Shown: piece after piece, positions 46,329-57,845 of the stretch
Layout: every line of letters begins with the position of its first letter
Position numbering within the stretch: position 1 is the stretch's first letter
Origin: Labyrinthula sp. Ha
Lineage: Eukaryota; Sar; Bigyra; Labyrinthulida; Labyrinthulaceae
DNA: 64,000 bases
Assembly: GCA_015227615.1 (NCBI GenBank)
Contig: JAALGZ010000027.1
Span: 1-64,000, forward strand
Reading direction: 5' to 3'
Notes under the pieces: model-generated
The model's input: the letters and a program-made list of their open reading frames with translations, nothing else
Database searches by the model: none
Told to the model about the DNA's origin: nothing
Program-made: the position numbers and the translations under genes

Positions 46329-48329
46329 ATGAAATTTACTGCTTTTCTAAGCGCATTTATAAGCTTTGTTAAAGTACAAAGCTGTGACAGAGCAACAGTT
46401 GGTGTAAATTTATTGGATTGCCCACTTGATGTATAGAAAAGTTCTGAAAATCCAACTTCAGAAGAAGATCCTCTTCAACTAGAATATAGAACAGTCGTGC
46501 AAAGAATTCCTGCTATGAACCAAACTTCTCAAAGTGTTATTGAAGATAAATATTTGGATCTTACTGTGAAAACTTATGCTATTGATGGATTGACAGTTCG
46601 AAATCCTTCACCAATTTGGCAGTGGGAAAAAGGAGCAACAGTTCATGTTAAATTAACAAATAACCTTCACATAAACTATCAAGAGGACACTGATGAGTTT
46701 CAAATTGAAGAAAGCGAATGGCTCGAACCACATTAGGGAATAAATATTCACACTCATGGTTTATATATTAGTTCTGATTCTATGCAAGATGATCCTTCTA
46801 GAGACATACATGTTAGTGAAAGTGGAATGTATAAGTTCGAATTACCTGGCAATCATTTAGGTGGTTTTCATTGGTATCATCCACATATTGAAGCTGTTTC
46901 TGAACTAACCGTTGGATCTGGAACTTTTGATCCGTTAGTTGTTGCAACTTCAGAAGATGGAAGTGAAATTTCTGCTTTAGTTGGAGCGTTAGAACAACAT
47001 ATCTTTACTATTTCAAAGATATATCCTGTAAAGTTAGTTGATTTGAGTGCTGGATATGTAGGGCAGTTTGATGCTGTTGATGGAGTGTATCCAAGACAAA
47101 ATATTTCAGATTCCACGTTTAAAGTTGAATATAACGAAGATTTAGAAGAGTATCTTCAACTGGAAGAAGAAAATACCAACTATACGCTAATTAATGGCTT
47201 TTTGAGACCAAAGATTACCATGGTAGCTAATGAATGGTATAGGTTTTCATTCTTATTCGCGGGCGGAACAGATGAAGAAGAGGACTTGTCTGATGTCAAG
47301 TTCAAGATTGGAAAAAATACAGAGCTTTCTGCAGAAGGAGATTTTGGTATTTTATAAGAACAAGAAGATACTGTTTGTGAAACAAAGCTGATTGCAAAGG
47401 ATGGAGTTTATTTGAGAGAAAACAGAGATCTTGAGTTCGAGGCGGGAAACAAAATTTGGGCAGCTCCTGCAAACCGTTTTGAAATATTGTTCAAATGCAG
47501 TTTTGAAGATGGATTGGATAACAGTAATGCACTTATAATGGATACCCCTGAGGTCTCAAACAGAGCTGAAGATGAATACGTCAAACACAGTGTTCCTGCG
47601 TTGCAGTTTGAGGTTGTTAAAACAAAAGCAAACCAGGAAACCCTTTCAGAGCTCACGAAAACTTCGCTAGAAGAAGAGAACTCATTTCAGAACCAGGCCT
47701 GTATGCCTGCATATTTACCCGACATGCGTTGAGATGATTTAAATATTACTCCGCACATTGATGCCTCGTACTCATCGGAAATTAACATCACAATACGCTC
47801 TGAATCTCTTAATTTTCACTTTTTGACCTCGGTGGATGAATGTGTCAATACTTTGAATCTAACAGTTACACCATTTAGCGTAAATGGAGATTACTTTCGC
47901 GGATACTATTGTGACGATAAGGCACTGAACATCACTGTGTTGAAAGTGCAAAATATGTATCAGTTCAACTTGAACCATGGTCATCATCCTTTACATATTC
48001 ATGTAAATCACTATCAGCTACAAAATGCTGCTGACGATGGGAGTGGATATCATGAACCAGGTGATTTTGTCGATACTGTAACGAGTGCCTGTGATGCCTC
48101 TGGTTGTGTAAATGCAGCAACACGAAGACCAGAAACTGAGGGCACCTTCTTTAGATTGTATACAGATAGATACACTGGGCGGATGATTGCTTACTGTCAT
48201 AATATGGACCACTCTGATAGTCTTGCTCTTGGAGAAATGTGGGTTCTACCAGATGAAGAGTCTACATTATTTGATGTGGAACCACAGTGGGAGGATACTT
48301 GTAGCGATTTGTTAGATTTAATTATTTAA
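46329..48329 (+). pseudogene. Multicopper oxidase gene with in-frame stops
   Basis: One frame runs from ATG 46329 to TAA 48329 (667 codons) without any frameshift. It starts with a signal peptide (MKFTAFLSAFISFVKVQS). Copper motifs follow: GINIHTHG (about residues 137-144), FHWYHPH (about 179-185), HPLHIHVN (about 555-562) and YCHNMDHSDSLALGEM (about 620-635). In the last, the usual first His of HCH is Tyr. Family members oxidise phenols or metal ions and reduce oxygen to water, in or outside the secretory path. Stops lie at 46434-46436, 46734-46736 (TAG), 47355-47357 (TAA) and 47730-47732 (TGA). The first falls inside a plausible 33-nt intron, 46404-46436 (GTAAAT to TATAG). The other three sit within conserved sequence and fit no in-frame intron with the usual ends. 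It is probably a young pseudogene. Confidence 0.82.
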
Positions 48330-50532
48330 GTTGTACAAATTAGAATTATAATAATCCTTGCATAATCAATGCTCTTGGAACAATGCTTGCACCTTTCTGT
48401 CTAGTCTCTCTATATCATGACAAGAAAAATATTATGTTCTAGTTAGACTTCCTGATGGGCGTCAAATATGCTTTCTAAACATAATGGATTTCTTACTGGT
48501 TTGATAGTTTTTAATAAACCCAGAGATAAAATATAAGCATTAAGAACCTGTTGAAACGAAGTTTATATTGTATTAGTTTTTCTTATGATTAAGTCTTCCT
48601 ACGTACTGTATAATACTTTCGAACTGTATAGTTTAAACTAACTAATCTACGCAAACTACATATTTATATCAACAGAATCTATAAAACGAACTTTTTTGTC
48701 ATAAGTTAAGGTTTTGGCTTCTCTACAAGTCTTTCAAGACAAGGTTGACACAAATAAACACAATTCAAACTTACGCTAAAGATGAGATATTCAAGCATTA
48801 AGGTCTGAAAATAAAGCAACGCGTTTTCCTGACTCTAGTGTAGTAAATGAAATTATGTCGCTGTTCAGGTAACTGCCTTCAAGGTATTGGCCACGAGGTT
48901 CTTGCCTTAATAAGTAAAATTGACTTCTTGTTAAAACAAGCCTTCCAAATCCTAGTTTACTCTCTAATTAAATTAAATTAAATGTATACTGACCTTACTT
49001 TACTCAACTTCAAGGCTATAATTCCCTCAAAGATAATTTATTTCACCTTTATCTAGCTCTTTCTTAATCTAAGGTCGTAAATGGTCCAGATGGTCTTGCT
49101 TAATTGAGCTCAAAGGTATGATCAAGCAAGCTAGAAGACTATTTACTTGATAGATATATTCTGAATGCCATAAGAGTTTACTATAGAAAATCTAAGTGGC
49201 CTTTTCGACTTGTACATAATTGCATTCCGTCACTATAGAATTGCAAATGTTTATAATGTGAACAAGGAGCATCTCATAGAGCTATCATGCAATAATCTTA
49301 ATTAGTTTATCTAGAGTTACCGTTGCGGTGTCCATAGTTAGGGACACTTAATCGTTCTCTAGTAGTCTACTGAAAGTTCCCACTATTCTATATCATTTGC
49401 CATGAAGCTAAGTAATGCTCGCCATTTTTTTCAACACTCAGCTATTTAAGTCGGGCCTTCAGAGCAACTTATTAAGAGTAGGCAGCATTTAGGAGCTCTT
49501 GTATTCAGTGCAGTATTCTGATGGTGAGGGTCATGTTCATTTTCGGTTCATTTAAGATTTACCATGTCTATAAATTAATAGTTATAATAGTATCAAAATA
49601 GAGCCATAAAAACTCCAGCAATTCTTATTTTAATATATATATAGCAGATAAAATTAATAACTTGTGATAACTAGCGGCCATGGTTTATTCTAAGCAATTT
49701 ATTTAATAAAGGATCAATTGATTAGATCCCCTCCGTTTCGGCATTGTCTCTGAAAAGAAAAGCATAATAAAAGCATATTTTTAGATTACATAGTTAGTAT
49801 CGAGACTTCCTTATGATCTTCTTGGTTCCCGTACGACATAGAGTTATATATACATATACAGTGACATTGTTATTATTAATTTAAGGGAGGATTAAAATCT
49901 AAAAAATAAAAGAAGAACTTCCAATACACTTACGTAAACGTACAATAATTTTAATATACTTATCCAATACGAACCCATTAACTTAAAAAACTAGTATCTG
50001 TTCGAAAAGCAAGAAACTGCTAATTATTTTATTTATCTGTAATAAAATCTAAGTACCCTCCTTCTTCATACACTCTCAGTTGGAGGTATAGCTTCTTATT
50101 ATAGTTCGTCTCCTAAAGTAAATAATTTTAGCCAATATATTAGTTGAGGTAATACGCAGTGTTGCTTGAGCTAAGGTTCAATGAAAATTAACCAAGAAAG
50201 CCACGGCAGGCTGGCTGAATATAACTTGTCTATCTGAGATTCGTTCCCTTGCTCAAATAGTTTATATAATTGCTGTTTGCATTAAAATTTAATCAGGTAT
50301 AGATCAGCATTCACTACCATGAATATTTTCCATAGCTCATCTAAAAGATTAGAGCAATACAAATACATGTTAGTTTCAACTATTCTATGGAAACTTTCCG
50401 TCTATTGCTATAAATGTAAACTTTCCTATTTGAGAGAATAATTCCCTGCGTAACTAGATGCTATAGTACAAGAGCTCGAAATCTTGATTTGAGCATACTA
50501 AGAGCTTTCTCAATGTTATAAAAAGGGGTGCG
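48330..50532. other. 2.2 kb desert
   Basis: AT-rich sequence, no supportable ORF, RNA or repeat end. Confidence 0.4.
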
Positions 50533-50999
50533 GAGTTGACTTATTGATAATTTATCAATAATGAATTTCCCCGTATTCTTAGCATTGATTGATTTTGATA
50601 ATTTCCTGACCATCCTTATTGACTACTGATAATCAATTGATTATTAATAAAACGCTACATCACAGGGCCCTAGGCAAAAAAATCGGAAAAAATATCTCTT
50701 TGTTTTTTGCACCGTACACAAGGTCTTAAAAAAATTGCCACATGACCCAATCACATCCAATTACCGGCTTATCTCCATGTCATGTAGCCATTTTTTAAAT
50801 CTTTCATACCCTGTAGAAACTAAGCAAGACTTTTTTTGAAACTTAAAACAGCTTCGCACGGTTCATCCTTATTTTGATCACCAATTGATAGCCAAAATAA
50901 AATAAGAATCATTTGATTAAACTCAAAATTCAAATTCTATTATTAGTAATGAGAATCAAAATGATTATCAAATAACTATTGATATTTTTTATCAAACTA
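50533..50999 (-). repeat. Foldback / MITE-like repeat, copy B (about 470 bp)
   Basis: Inverted orientation relative to copy A at 24085. Its right arm, read on the minus strand, has TTATTTGATAATCATTTTGATTC and AGAATTTGAATTTT, which match copy A's left arm at 24105-24160. Its left arm (TTGATAATTTATCAAT, then GATTGATTTTGATAATTT) matches the complement of copy A's right arm. The centre is different from that of copy A (no GGCCATATGGCC and no nested insert), so centres vary while arms are kept. It is non-coding. Confidence 0.65.
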
Positions 51000-53216
51000 C
51001 AGTCCTAGCTACAAGGCATCTAGAAAGTTGATGTAGCTATATTTTTCGTGTGCTTCAATTTACTCGCGAAGCTACATACTTCAAGTTCACTCCTCACGAC
51101 CTCGTTGCTTCTGTGTAAAAAAAATAAGTCAAGTTGATAAATTTAAAGAGTTAGAGTCACCATGCCATTATTAATAGCACACATGGTTAATGGACATTAT
51201 GGTCTTTCCTTTTTGAGATGTTAATACAATGGTGAGCGAGACTAAAATGCATAAAAATATTTGATCTACAAAAGTGTTGAAGTACCTCTTGAGTATAGGT
51301 AGACCAGAATCATTATGGTTGAAGTTCTAAGAAACAACTCTGATATGCTATTATCGCCCTATGCATTCTCAACTCCTTGGTTTCCCGGAAATCATGAATA
51401 AAGAACACTCATTATATATGAGAGATTAATATCTAATACTGTCATTATCTGCTTAGTCGAATCAATATAATCTTATACACACTTTACACTTCGAAATATA
51501 GCATAGGGTTGATTCTTCTAAATATATTTATTGAAAACAGAAAAATTCTTAGCTCTCCACAGAAATCGAGTTTTTTCTTGGTTACTTATCTTCAGCGATG
51601 ATTACCTTTTCAAAGATTCATAATATTATTTATGACCAAGCAATAGTAAATAATGGAATACTACCTTCAAGGAGTGAATGCTTGAATGAAAATTTATCCT
51701 TAGTGCTGGCCATCAGACCAAAACCTGCAAGTATACAAAGTTTAATAGTGGAGATTTCTGAGCTTTAAACAAGGTGATCTAGAACGTAACGTTGCTCTAC
51801 ATTCTATAAATTACTGATCATATTGTATTGATACTTATCTAATACAGCATCTTCGAAGGTTATTGATTTCTCCATGCAATATTGAATAGATGCTCTGGTA
51901 TAATATAGAAGAAATAAACAAAAGGTGAAGCTGAGTAGTTTTTTAGCAAGAAATATATATGATAACGCAATTTAGGTATCACAAGCCCGTGGTTTTCAAG
52001 TCTATATCTTAATAGTCGAGTGAACTTAGCATATGCATCTCTAAAACTCTAATGCTAGACTTCATCTTTCGGTCTGCCATCTAAAATAGCTTACTGAGCC
52101 GCGCGTAAGAGTTATTTATTGGAAGTATAATTTGCTACATTAGTAAGTACACGCAAGGGTAAGTATCATGACATTTTATTCAGAGAAATTAATTTCATAA
52201 CGGTAGATCTAAAAAGTTGCAGGATATAGCTACGAGAAATCATGAAACCCTGCTTCACTAGGTAATAATAATAAGATTAGAGGAGTGTGGTACTAGGTTG
52301 CCGTATATGCATGGTTCCCAAATAACCGTATATCTTTATGAGGCTTCCACTTTTCTATACCAAAGTTAACTCTCATGCTCATCATCGGTTTTATTGTGCA
52401 TCTCCATGCTGGACCAACCTAATGCATTATTCCTCTATCTTATATCCTAACCACATTTTTCTCTTTATTCAGTATTAAACAGACTAATTAAACTTCTTTT
52501 TCTAAAGTTATGCTTGGCAGGGGATTAAGTTACTCACTTGGACATACTCTCAAATATATTATACGGTGATTAATCTCTATATTGTTTGTACTCTTGTTAG
52601 GTGTCCTTACTGAGATCCACTTAACCCTTTAGTATGAATCCTCATGGAGAATACAGATTTTCATGAGTAACGAAAACTCTTAGATGCTGAATTCGTTACA
52701 CACTCTGTTTAGGACTAAGAATTCTTCAGTTAATATGTTACATCTCCGGCGAAAATAAGATGACTATGTACCTTATAATTATCAAAACAAGGGCAATTTT
52801 CTGTTCTCATCAAATATCAACAAGACTTACCTTAAACAGCAAAAACCTTCGGTAGAAACAAAGTTGTGCCACAGATTTATTGGATTCTTGTGATTATTAT
52901 AAACTAATTTTAGGAACATATTAATACATTATCGGGAAATCATGAACCTGCACGTGTTGATTTCAACATACTACAGGACACTGGGAAACAACTGCTTATC
53001 TATGTTGCTTAGACTCGGATTCTTCCAGCCTGGATACTCTAAGTTGAAGACGGTTCAACACTTTTCTCTCATTTTGCTACCAACTAACTATATTTTCTCA
53101 TTTACCCAGCACTAGTAGACAATTAGAAAACTTAGAAGGTGAAATTCTTCTTATGCATTAATCTTGAGCCAAAGCTCTCATTTCTGGTTATAGAGAAAAA
53201 ACTCAACAATCCGTTA
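51000..53216. other. 2.2 kb desert
   Basis: AT-rich; nothing supportable apart from a possible upstream exon of the IQ-motif gene near 53134-53216. There the frame is open back to a TAG that could be an intron acceptor (CTTAG at 53131-53135). Confidence 0.35.
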
Positions 53217-55933
53217 ATGATTAAGATTGACAATTTTCTCACCGAGCTAAGAGATGAAATAAAGGTATTGTTGTCAAGATTTACACACTTCCTCCATTGC
53301 ATCGATCCTGCTCTTATGGGAAATACATCTGCTTCCGACGCTACACGTTTGAGAATAATATCTCTAACAGATGAGACTTTTCTTTTTCTCTACCGATCCC
53401 ATCTAAAATCTAAATTGAGAAATTGGATGGAAACAAGGTGTAATCCACATACCTTACGTTTCGAGTTATTCTTAGAACACCTTTCTTTCAACGAAAATGC
53501 TTCCTTCGGGAGGAGGATAGAGTTCCAAAGGAAATTGGTGGGAACATTTACTACTAACGAGAAAGCTCTGCAGAAAGGGTATAATTTAATTAAGAGAGGA
53601 AGATCCCTCCTTCCTTTCGACAAATACATACCATTGCGGCACAGATCGACAATCCAAATTAAGGGACTTTGGGAAAATGCGATTTCACTGCACTATACAG
53701 ATTTAGTTGTGTCTTTATTGATTTCACTTATTTTTGACCGCAACAAGAACACTCAATTAATTGATAAATCTTGCAAAATGACTCGATTTAAAGGCTTTGC
53801 TACCTTTGGACATGAATGTAAGAAACTAAATGTTTTTAATGTGTTTCGACTTAAGTACAAACTTTTTTTTGTTATTGGGCTTTTCCCGGGTCAAGAGAAT
53901 CGAGCAAATCAACTAATACAACAGAAGCAGAAACTCCTGCCCCAAAGACAGAAGGATTTGTTCGCATTCAGTTTAATTCTAAAGGTGCAGTGTACAATGT
54001 TAAAACTTCACTACAGAAAAAGATTCTAAAACTAAACCCCAAGATCATGAAAAGGTTGAATGAAAACTTCTTCACCAAAGTCAGCCCTTTAGATCACTCT
54101 TCTCTTCAAAAAGTAGGTAATCTCCTAAATTTAAAACCAACCGATTCAGGTGAGCACAAGTTTATCCAACAATTGTATGGAAAGAAGAAGTTCAGACTAT
54201 TCTTTGCAGCTGCAACCATTCAAACAGTGTACAGAAACTATTTGTTCAGAAAGTGTATTAAGATTACGAGAAAGATTGTACTTGCATCTATAATTATAAC
54301 AAGATTTTTTCTTATGGCTGGCAAGAGAACAATATACTTGAATTTGAAGGGCCTTAGGTTCTTTTGTGCAAGTAAACTTCAAAACATGTTTTACATTTCT
54401 AAGAGATTAGCCTTTACTTCAAAGAGAATCAAAGCCAGTTTGTTAGTGCAGAAAAACTATAGAACTTGGAAGCGTCATCAATTCTTCAAGCTAGTTTCAA
54501 GGAGACTCCAGTTAGAAAAAACTGTAATATTATTGCAAAGAATTTTCCAGATAAACAAGATCATCAAATATTCTAGAAGATTGGCCAATTGCAAAGTTGG
54601 TTTTCAACATTTAGAAAGAGCTATTAAGTATAACGCAATCAATAACATTCAACATTTCACAAAGGTAAATCATCTGTGCGCTTGTCATGTCTCTGAATGT
54701 TTTCGCATTTCTATTGATATATCAACAAAAACATATCTTGAACATCTGAAGGAACTACGACAGAAAACTAGTGCTGCCAAAATACTTCAACAAAGTTGGA
54801 GAAAAATGAAGAACCAACAAATTTTGAACATTTCCAATACAATATTAATGAAATTGGCTTTTGTTTTCAAGATACATAGTTTTCTTCGAACCAGCAGACT
54901 TAAAACCAGAATAGAGCGTCTGAGGAAAGAGTACCACCAAATCAAAATTGTTCTACCAGCAGCAATTTGCTTGCAATGTTTTTGGAGAACTACATTGGCA
55001 AATAAAAAATATCGCTACAGGATATATCAAGTATTGAAAGGTCCAGCAGCTACAAAAATTTCCATGTGTTGGCGTAGAGTACGAGAAAAATGGTGCATTG
55101 AAGCACATTTGTTCATGTTCAGAAGAATAATAAAGTATAAAATGGCAACGAAGATTCAAAAGAGATTTCGCGGGTTTAGCAAAAGAATATGGTTTGAATA
55201 CTACAAGAAACAGCTGCTCATAGAAAAAGCAGGGGCAGTTACAACTATAGCTCAATATTACAGAGAGCATAAAAGTAGCAAAAGAAAGAAACATAAAACT
55301 TTGAAAGCAAACTTTGTATTTTTTAAATCAAAATCTCTTTACCTGAGAGAGCAGTTGGTGCAGATTGTTAGAACTCTGAATTCAATTGAAAAGAGCATCA
55401 GTGATATAAACGTCAGAATAGACCAACGGGAAAAAAATAAGAAAGAAAATAGAGCTTGTGTAAAGAAAAATTTGAAACGAATTCCATTTGTAAAGACTGA
55501 GATAAAGGACCTAACAGAGAAGTGCAACGAGTGGGATGAAAAATATAAGAACTCCAAGTATTATCTTCTAGCTCCTCGTATTGTAAGTAATGAAGAGGAA
55601 AATGATAAAAAGTGGTTAGCATTTCACCAGGAAGAGCTTCAAATTTTGAACACTTGCAATGAAATATCACCACAGGAAGAAATCAGTATCCATTATGAGA
55701 TAAATTTAGATAAACAAGAACTCCAAGATTTATACTTATCTCGACTGCAGTGTTTGATTAATCTAAAGAGCAAGAATTTTCTTTTAGTAAAAACAGAAGA
55801 TCAGGTTATATTCTGGGCAATGGAAATACATAGATATGGAAAACATCAGCGAAGAGCTTTCTTAGAAAGAGATCAGAAATATATCTGGAAAATCAAAACA
55901 AATCGAAGAAAATGGATTCAATCACGTAAATGA
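53217..55933 (+). CDS. IQ-motif (calmodulin-binding) protein, two exons
   Basis: Exon 1 from ATG 53217 joins a second long frame ending at 55933. The favoured intron is 53818-53855 (38 nt, GTAAGA to CTTAAG), giving 892 residues. An alternative, 53855-53895 (41 nt, GTACAA to TCAAG), is also in phase. The N-terminal 200 residues are helical and unrecognised. From about 290 onward at least five IQ-like motifs appear: AAATIQTVYRNYLFRK, ASLLVQKNYRTWKR, SAAKILQQSWRKMK, AAICLQCFWRTTLANKKYR and MATKIQKRFRGFSKR, then a Lys/Glu-rich coiled-coil tail. IQ arrays bind calmodulin or myosin light chains; a cytoskeletal or centrosomal role is an inference. There may be further 5' exons. Its stop lies 2 bp from the stop of the opposing SET gene. 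Confidence 0.72.
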
Positions 55934-55935
55934 CC

Positions 55936-57754
55936 TTAGATATTTTCTGGCACGGTGTATAATAAAGTAAGTTCTTCATTTGGCTGAATATCTCTTGCTG
56001 CAACTACAACTACTCTTAGTTGAGGGGCTGCTCCTTTTCGCTCATCTGAATAAAATTCAGGCATCAAATTTGCATCTTCCTCTTTCCAACAAACTCTGAC
56101 AAAATGCGAAAGATTTCCCCTTTCCGAGGCATCCAAGACCAAATCTTTCGAAATTTTAATAACTGGTCTTCCTAGTTCAACAATACTTCGTTTCAGTTGC
56201 ATAAGATCCATTTCTGTGAAATCACCCATAAACTCAAAAACTAAATCATTTTGCTTAATTTGCTCCGAGCATGTTGTCACATAACCTCCAGAAGACCCTT
56301 TAACTAGGGTTTTAAAATGTCTTTTCTTAATATGTTTGTTAACAAGTGATTTATTCAGAGTAGTTTGTATTATTTCAGATGGAAGGGAAGGACTTTCATT
56401 CAAACTGGTTTGGTTTGTATTGATTATCACAAAACTCTTAAAGCAATCATGGTATAATCCTTTGACGTTAATTTGCTCTTTCATTTCTGGCTTTAATCTA
56501 AGGAAATTCAGTATCTCTAAGAAATAACTTTCTATAAACAGATCTGAAGAAAAATGCAGAAAGCCTTGATCAAACACATTTTTCTTCAAAAGAATCTCTG
56601 AGTTTTGAAAGTAAGTCGAGTTTTTAAATATATGAGAAGAAAGATCCATAACCCCAGTTTGAAGAAATTTATCTGAGATATCTAATTTTTCTTCGTCTAA
56701 ATGTTTATAATCTCTAAAATTTGGGGTAATGGATGCTAGATTGATCTTAGATGGGAATATTCTTGCTCCCGCTTCTAACTCTTTGAGAACAACTCTTCTA
56801 TCTTTAGAAAATTTGAATCGTTCCTTTTTCTTCTTATTTTCATCATCAATGACTTGATTCTTTAATTTAGTTCGTTGCTTCTTCATAGTCCTATTAAAAA
56901 AACATACTGAACATTCAGCATCAGTAGTTACTCCATTTATTTTGGTGGAACCATTCTTATACAAGGCTTCTGCTCTTTCTTTTGAAATAAGAAATAAACA
57001 GTTTGGATTATGTATGCACTTTGTACAAATCTTATTCGCGCATCCTATCCCAGGAAGGGAAAATCTATCATCACCATCTGATCCAGAAGAAACACTAGAG
57101 GTCTTGGAATTCTTGCAAACCTCAAACTCTCTATTTCTGAGTATAGTGGCACAAACTGCACATTGTGTGCTTATATCAAAAGAATCATCAAGAATCCTGT
57201 GTCTACACTTGGTGCAACAGAGTACTTTAAATAACGGATGTGTAGAAACAACTTGCTCCGTATGTTCACTTGGTAATTTCTCGCTGAAGAAGGCATCTAG
57301 AGTTTCTGTTTCATTTTGTTCATTAACCTGACTTTGAATGAATGCAGTTTTTTGGCAGATTGGACAGAAAGGTTGCGTTGCCGAGAAGGTTAAAGGAAGC
57401 GAGAGATCTAGATAAAAGCAAAAGAAAACAGATACCTTTGAAATACGCTGGGGTTAGGTTTTCTTCACGCTCTTGAATGATAACTGAAGAAGTTTTAGGA
57501 AGAATAGCCCCAAGCAACATGATAATCCATACTCTGGGTAGGACTTGATAACCTGTAAATAAGCTGTTGGAGAAAAGCAAATACCCTGTTGCGATGGTCC
57601 TAGCACTGCAGTCACCCGTCCTTCGTTGTCGATACTAGTTTTCGCTATAATTATTCCTAAATAACTAGTTTCATTTGAATATACCAAATGATTTTCCCCC
57701 ATACAGAGCAACAACTTGACCAACTCCAAATTTCGCTTTCTTGTCTAAATCCAT
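55936..57754 (-). CDS. Nuclear SET-domain protein with zinc fingers (four exons)
   Basis: Exons 57685-57754, 57585-57656, 57436-57552 and 55936-57407; introns of 28, 32 and 28 nt (GTATAT/TATTTAG, GTATTT/TTACAG, GTATCT/ATCTAG) give 576 residues in one frame. Parts: an N-terminal Tudor/PWWP-like barrel (KFGVGQVVALYGG ... GYQVLPRVW, about 8-60); a zinc-finger block (FCPIC, HPLFKVLCCTKC, TQCAVC, KICTKC, AECSVC, about 98-230) arranged like the ADD finger of ATRX/DNMT3; a Lys-rich linker; and a C-terminal SET domain (SSGGYVTTC ... LVFEFMGDF ... ERGNLSHFVRVCW ... NEELTLLY, about 465-573). The canonical NHSC is VCW here and the closing Tyr motif is altered, as in Set3/MLL5-type SET domains, which read chromatin rather than methylate. 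A chromatin role is inferred. Confidence 0.85.
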
Positions 57755-57845
57755 CAAGATTGTTAATATTTCTGCCCTACGGTAATTCCGTATTTAGTTT
57801 TTGAAGAGTTTGTGGTGAATATAATGACGTGGCATAAAGTAGCTA
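57755..57845. promoter_or_regulatory. Shared divergent promoter interval
   Basis: 91 bp separate the start codons of the SET gene (minus) and the coiled-coil gene (plus). It includes CGGTAATTCCG, a near-palindrome at 57780-57790. A shared promoter is inferred from spacing. Confidence 0.4.

Noticed and set aside
46329-48329. Alternative genetic code with reassigned stop codons
   Set aside because: Other genes (for example RPA2 with 1,234 codons) have no internal stops, and all three stop codons end intact genes.
57323-57729. Two separate overlapping minus-strand ORFs upstream of the SET domain
   Set aside because: Both are exons of the SET gene, offset by tiny introns; neither starts with ATG.
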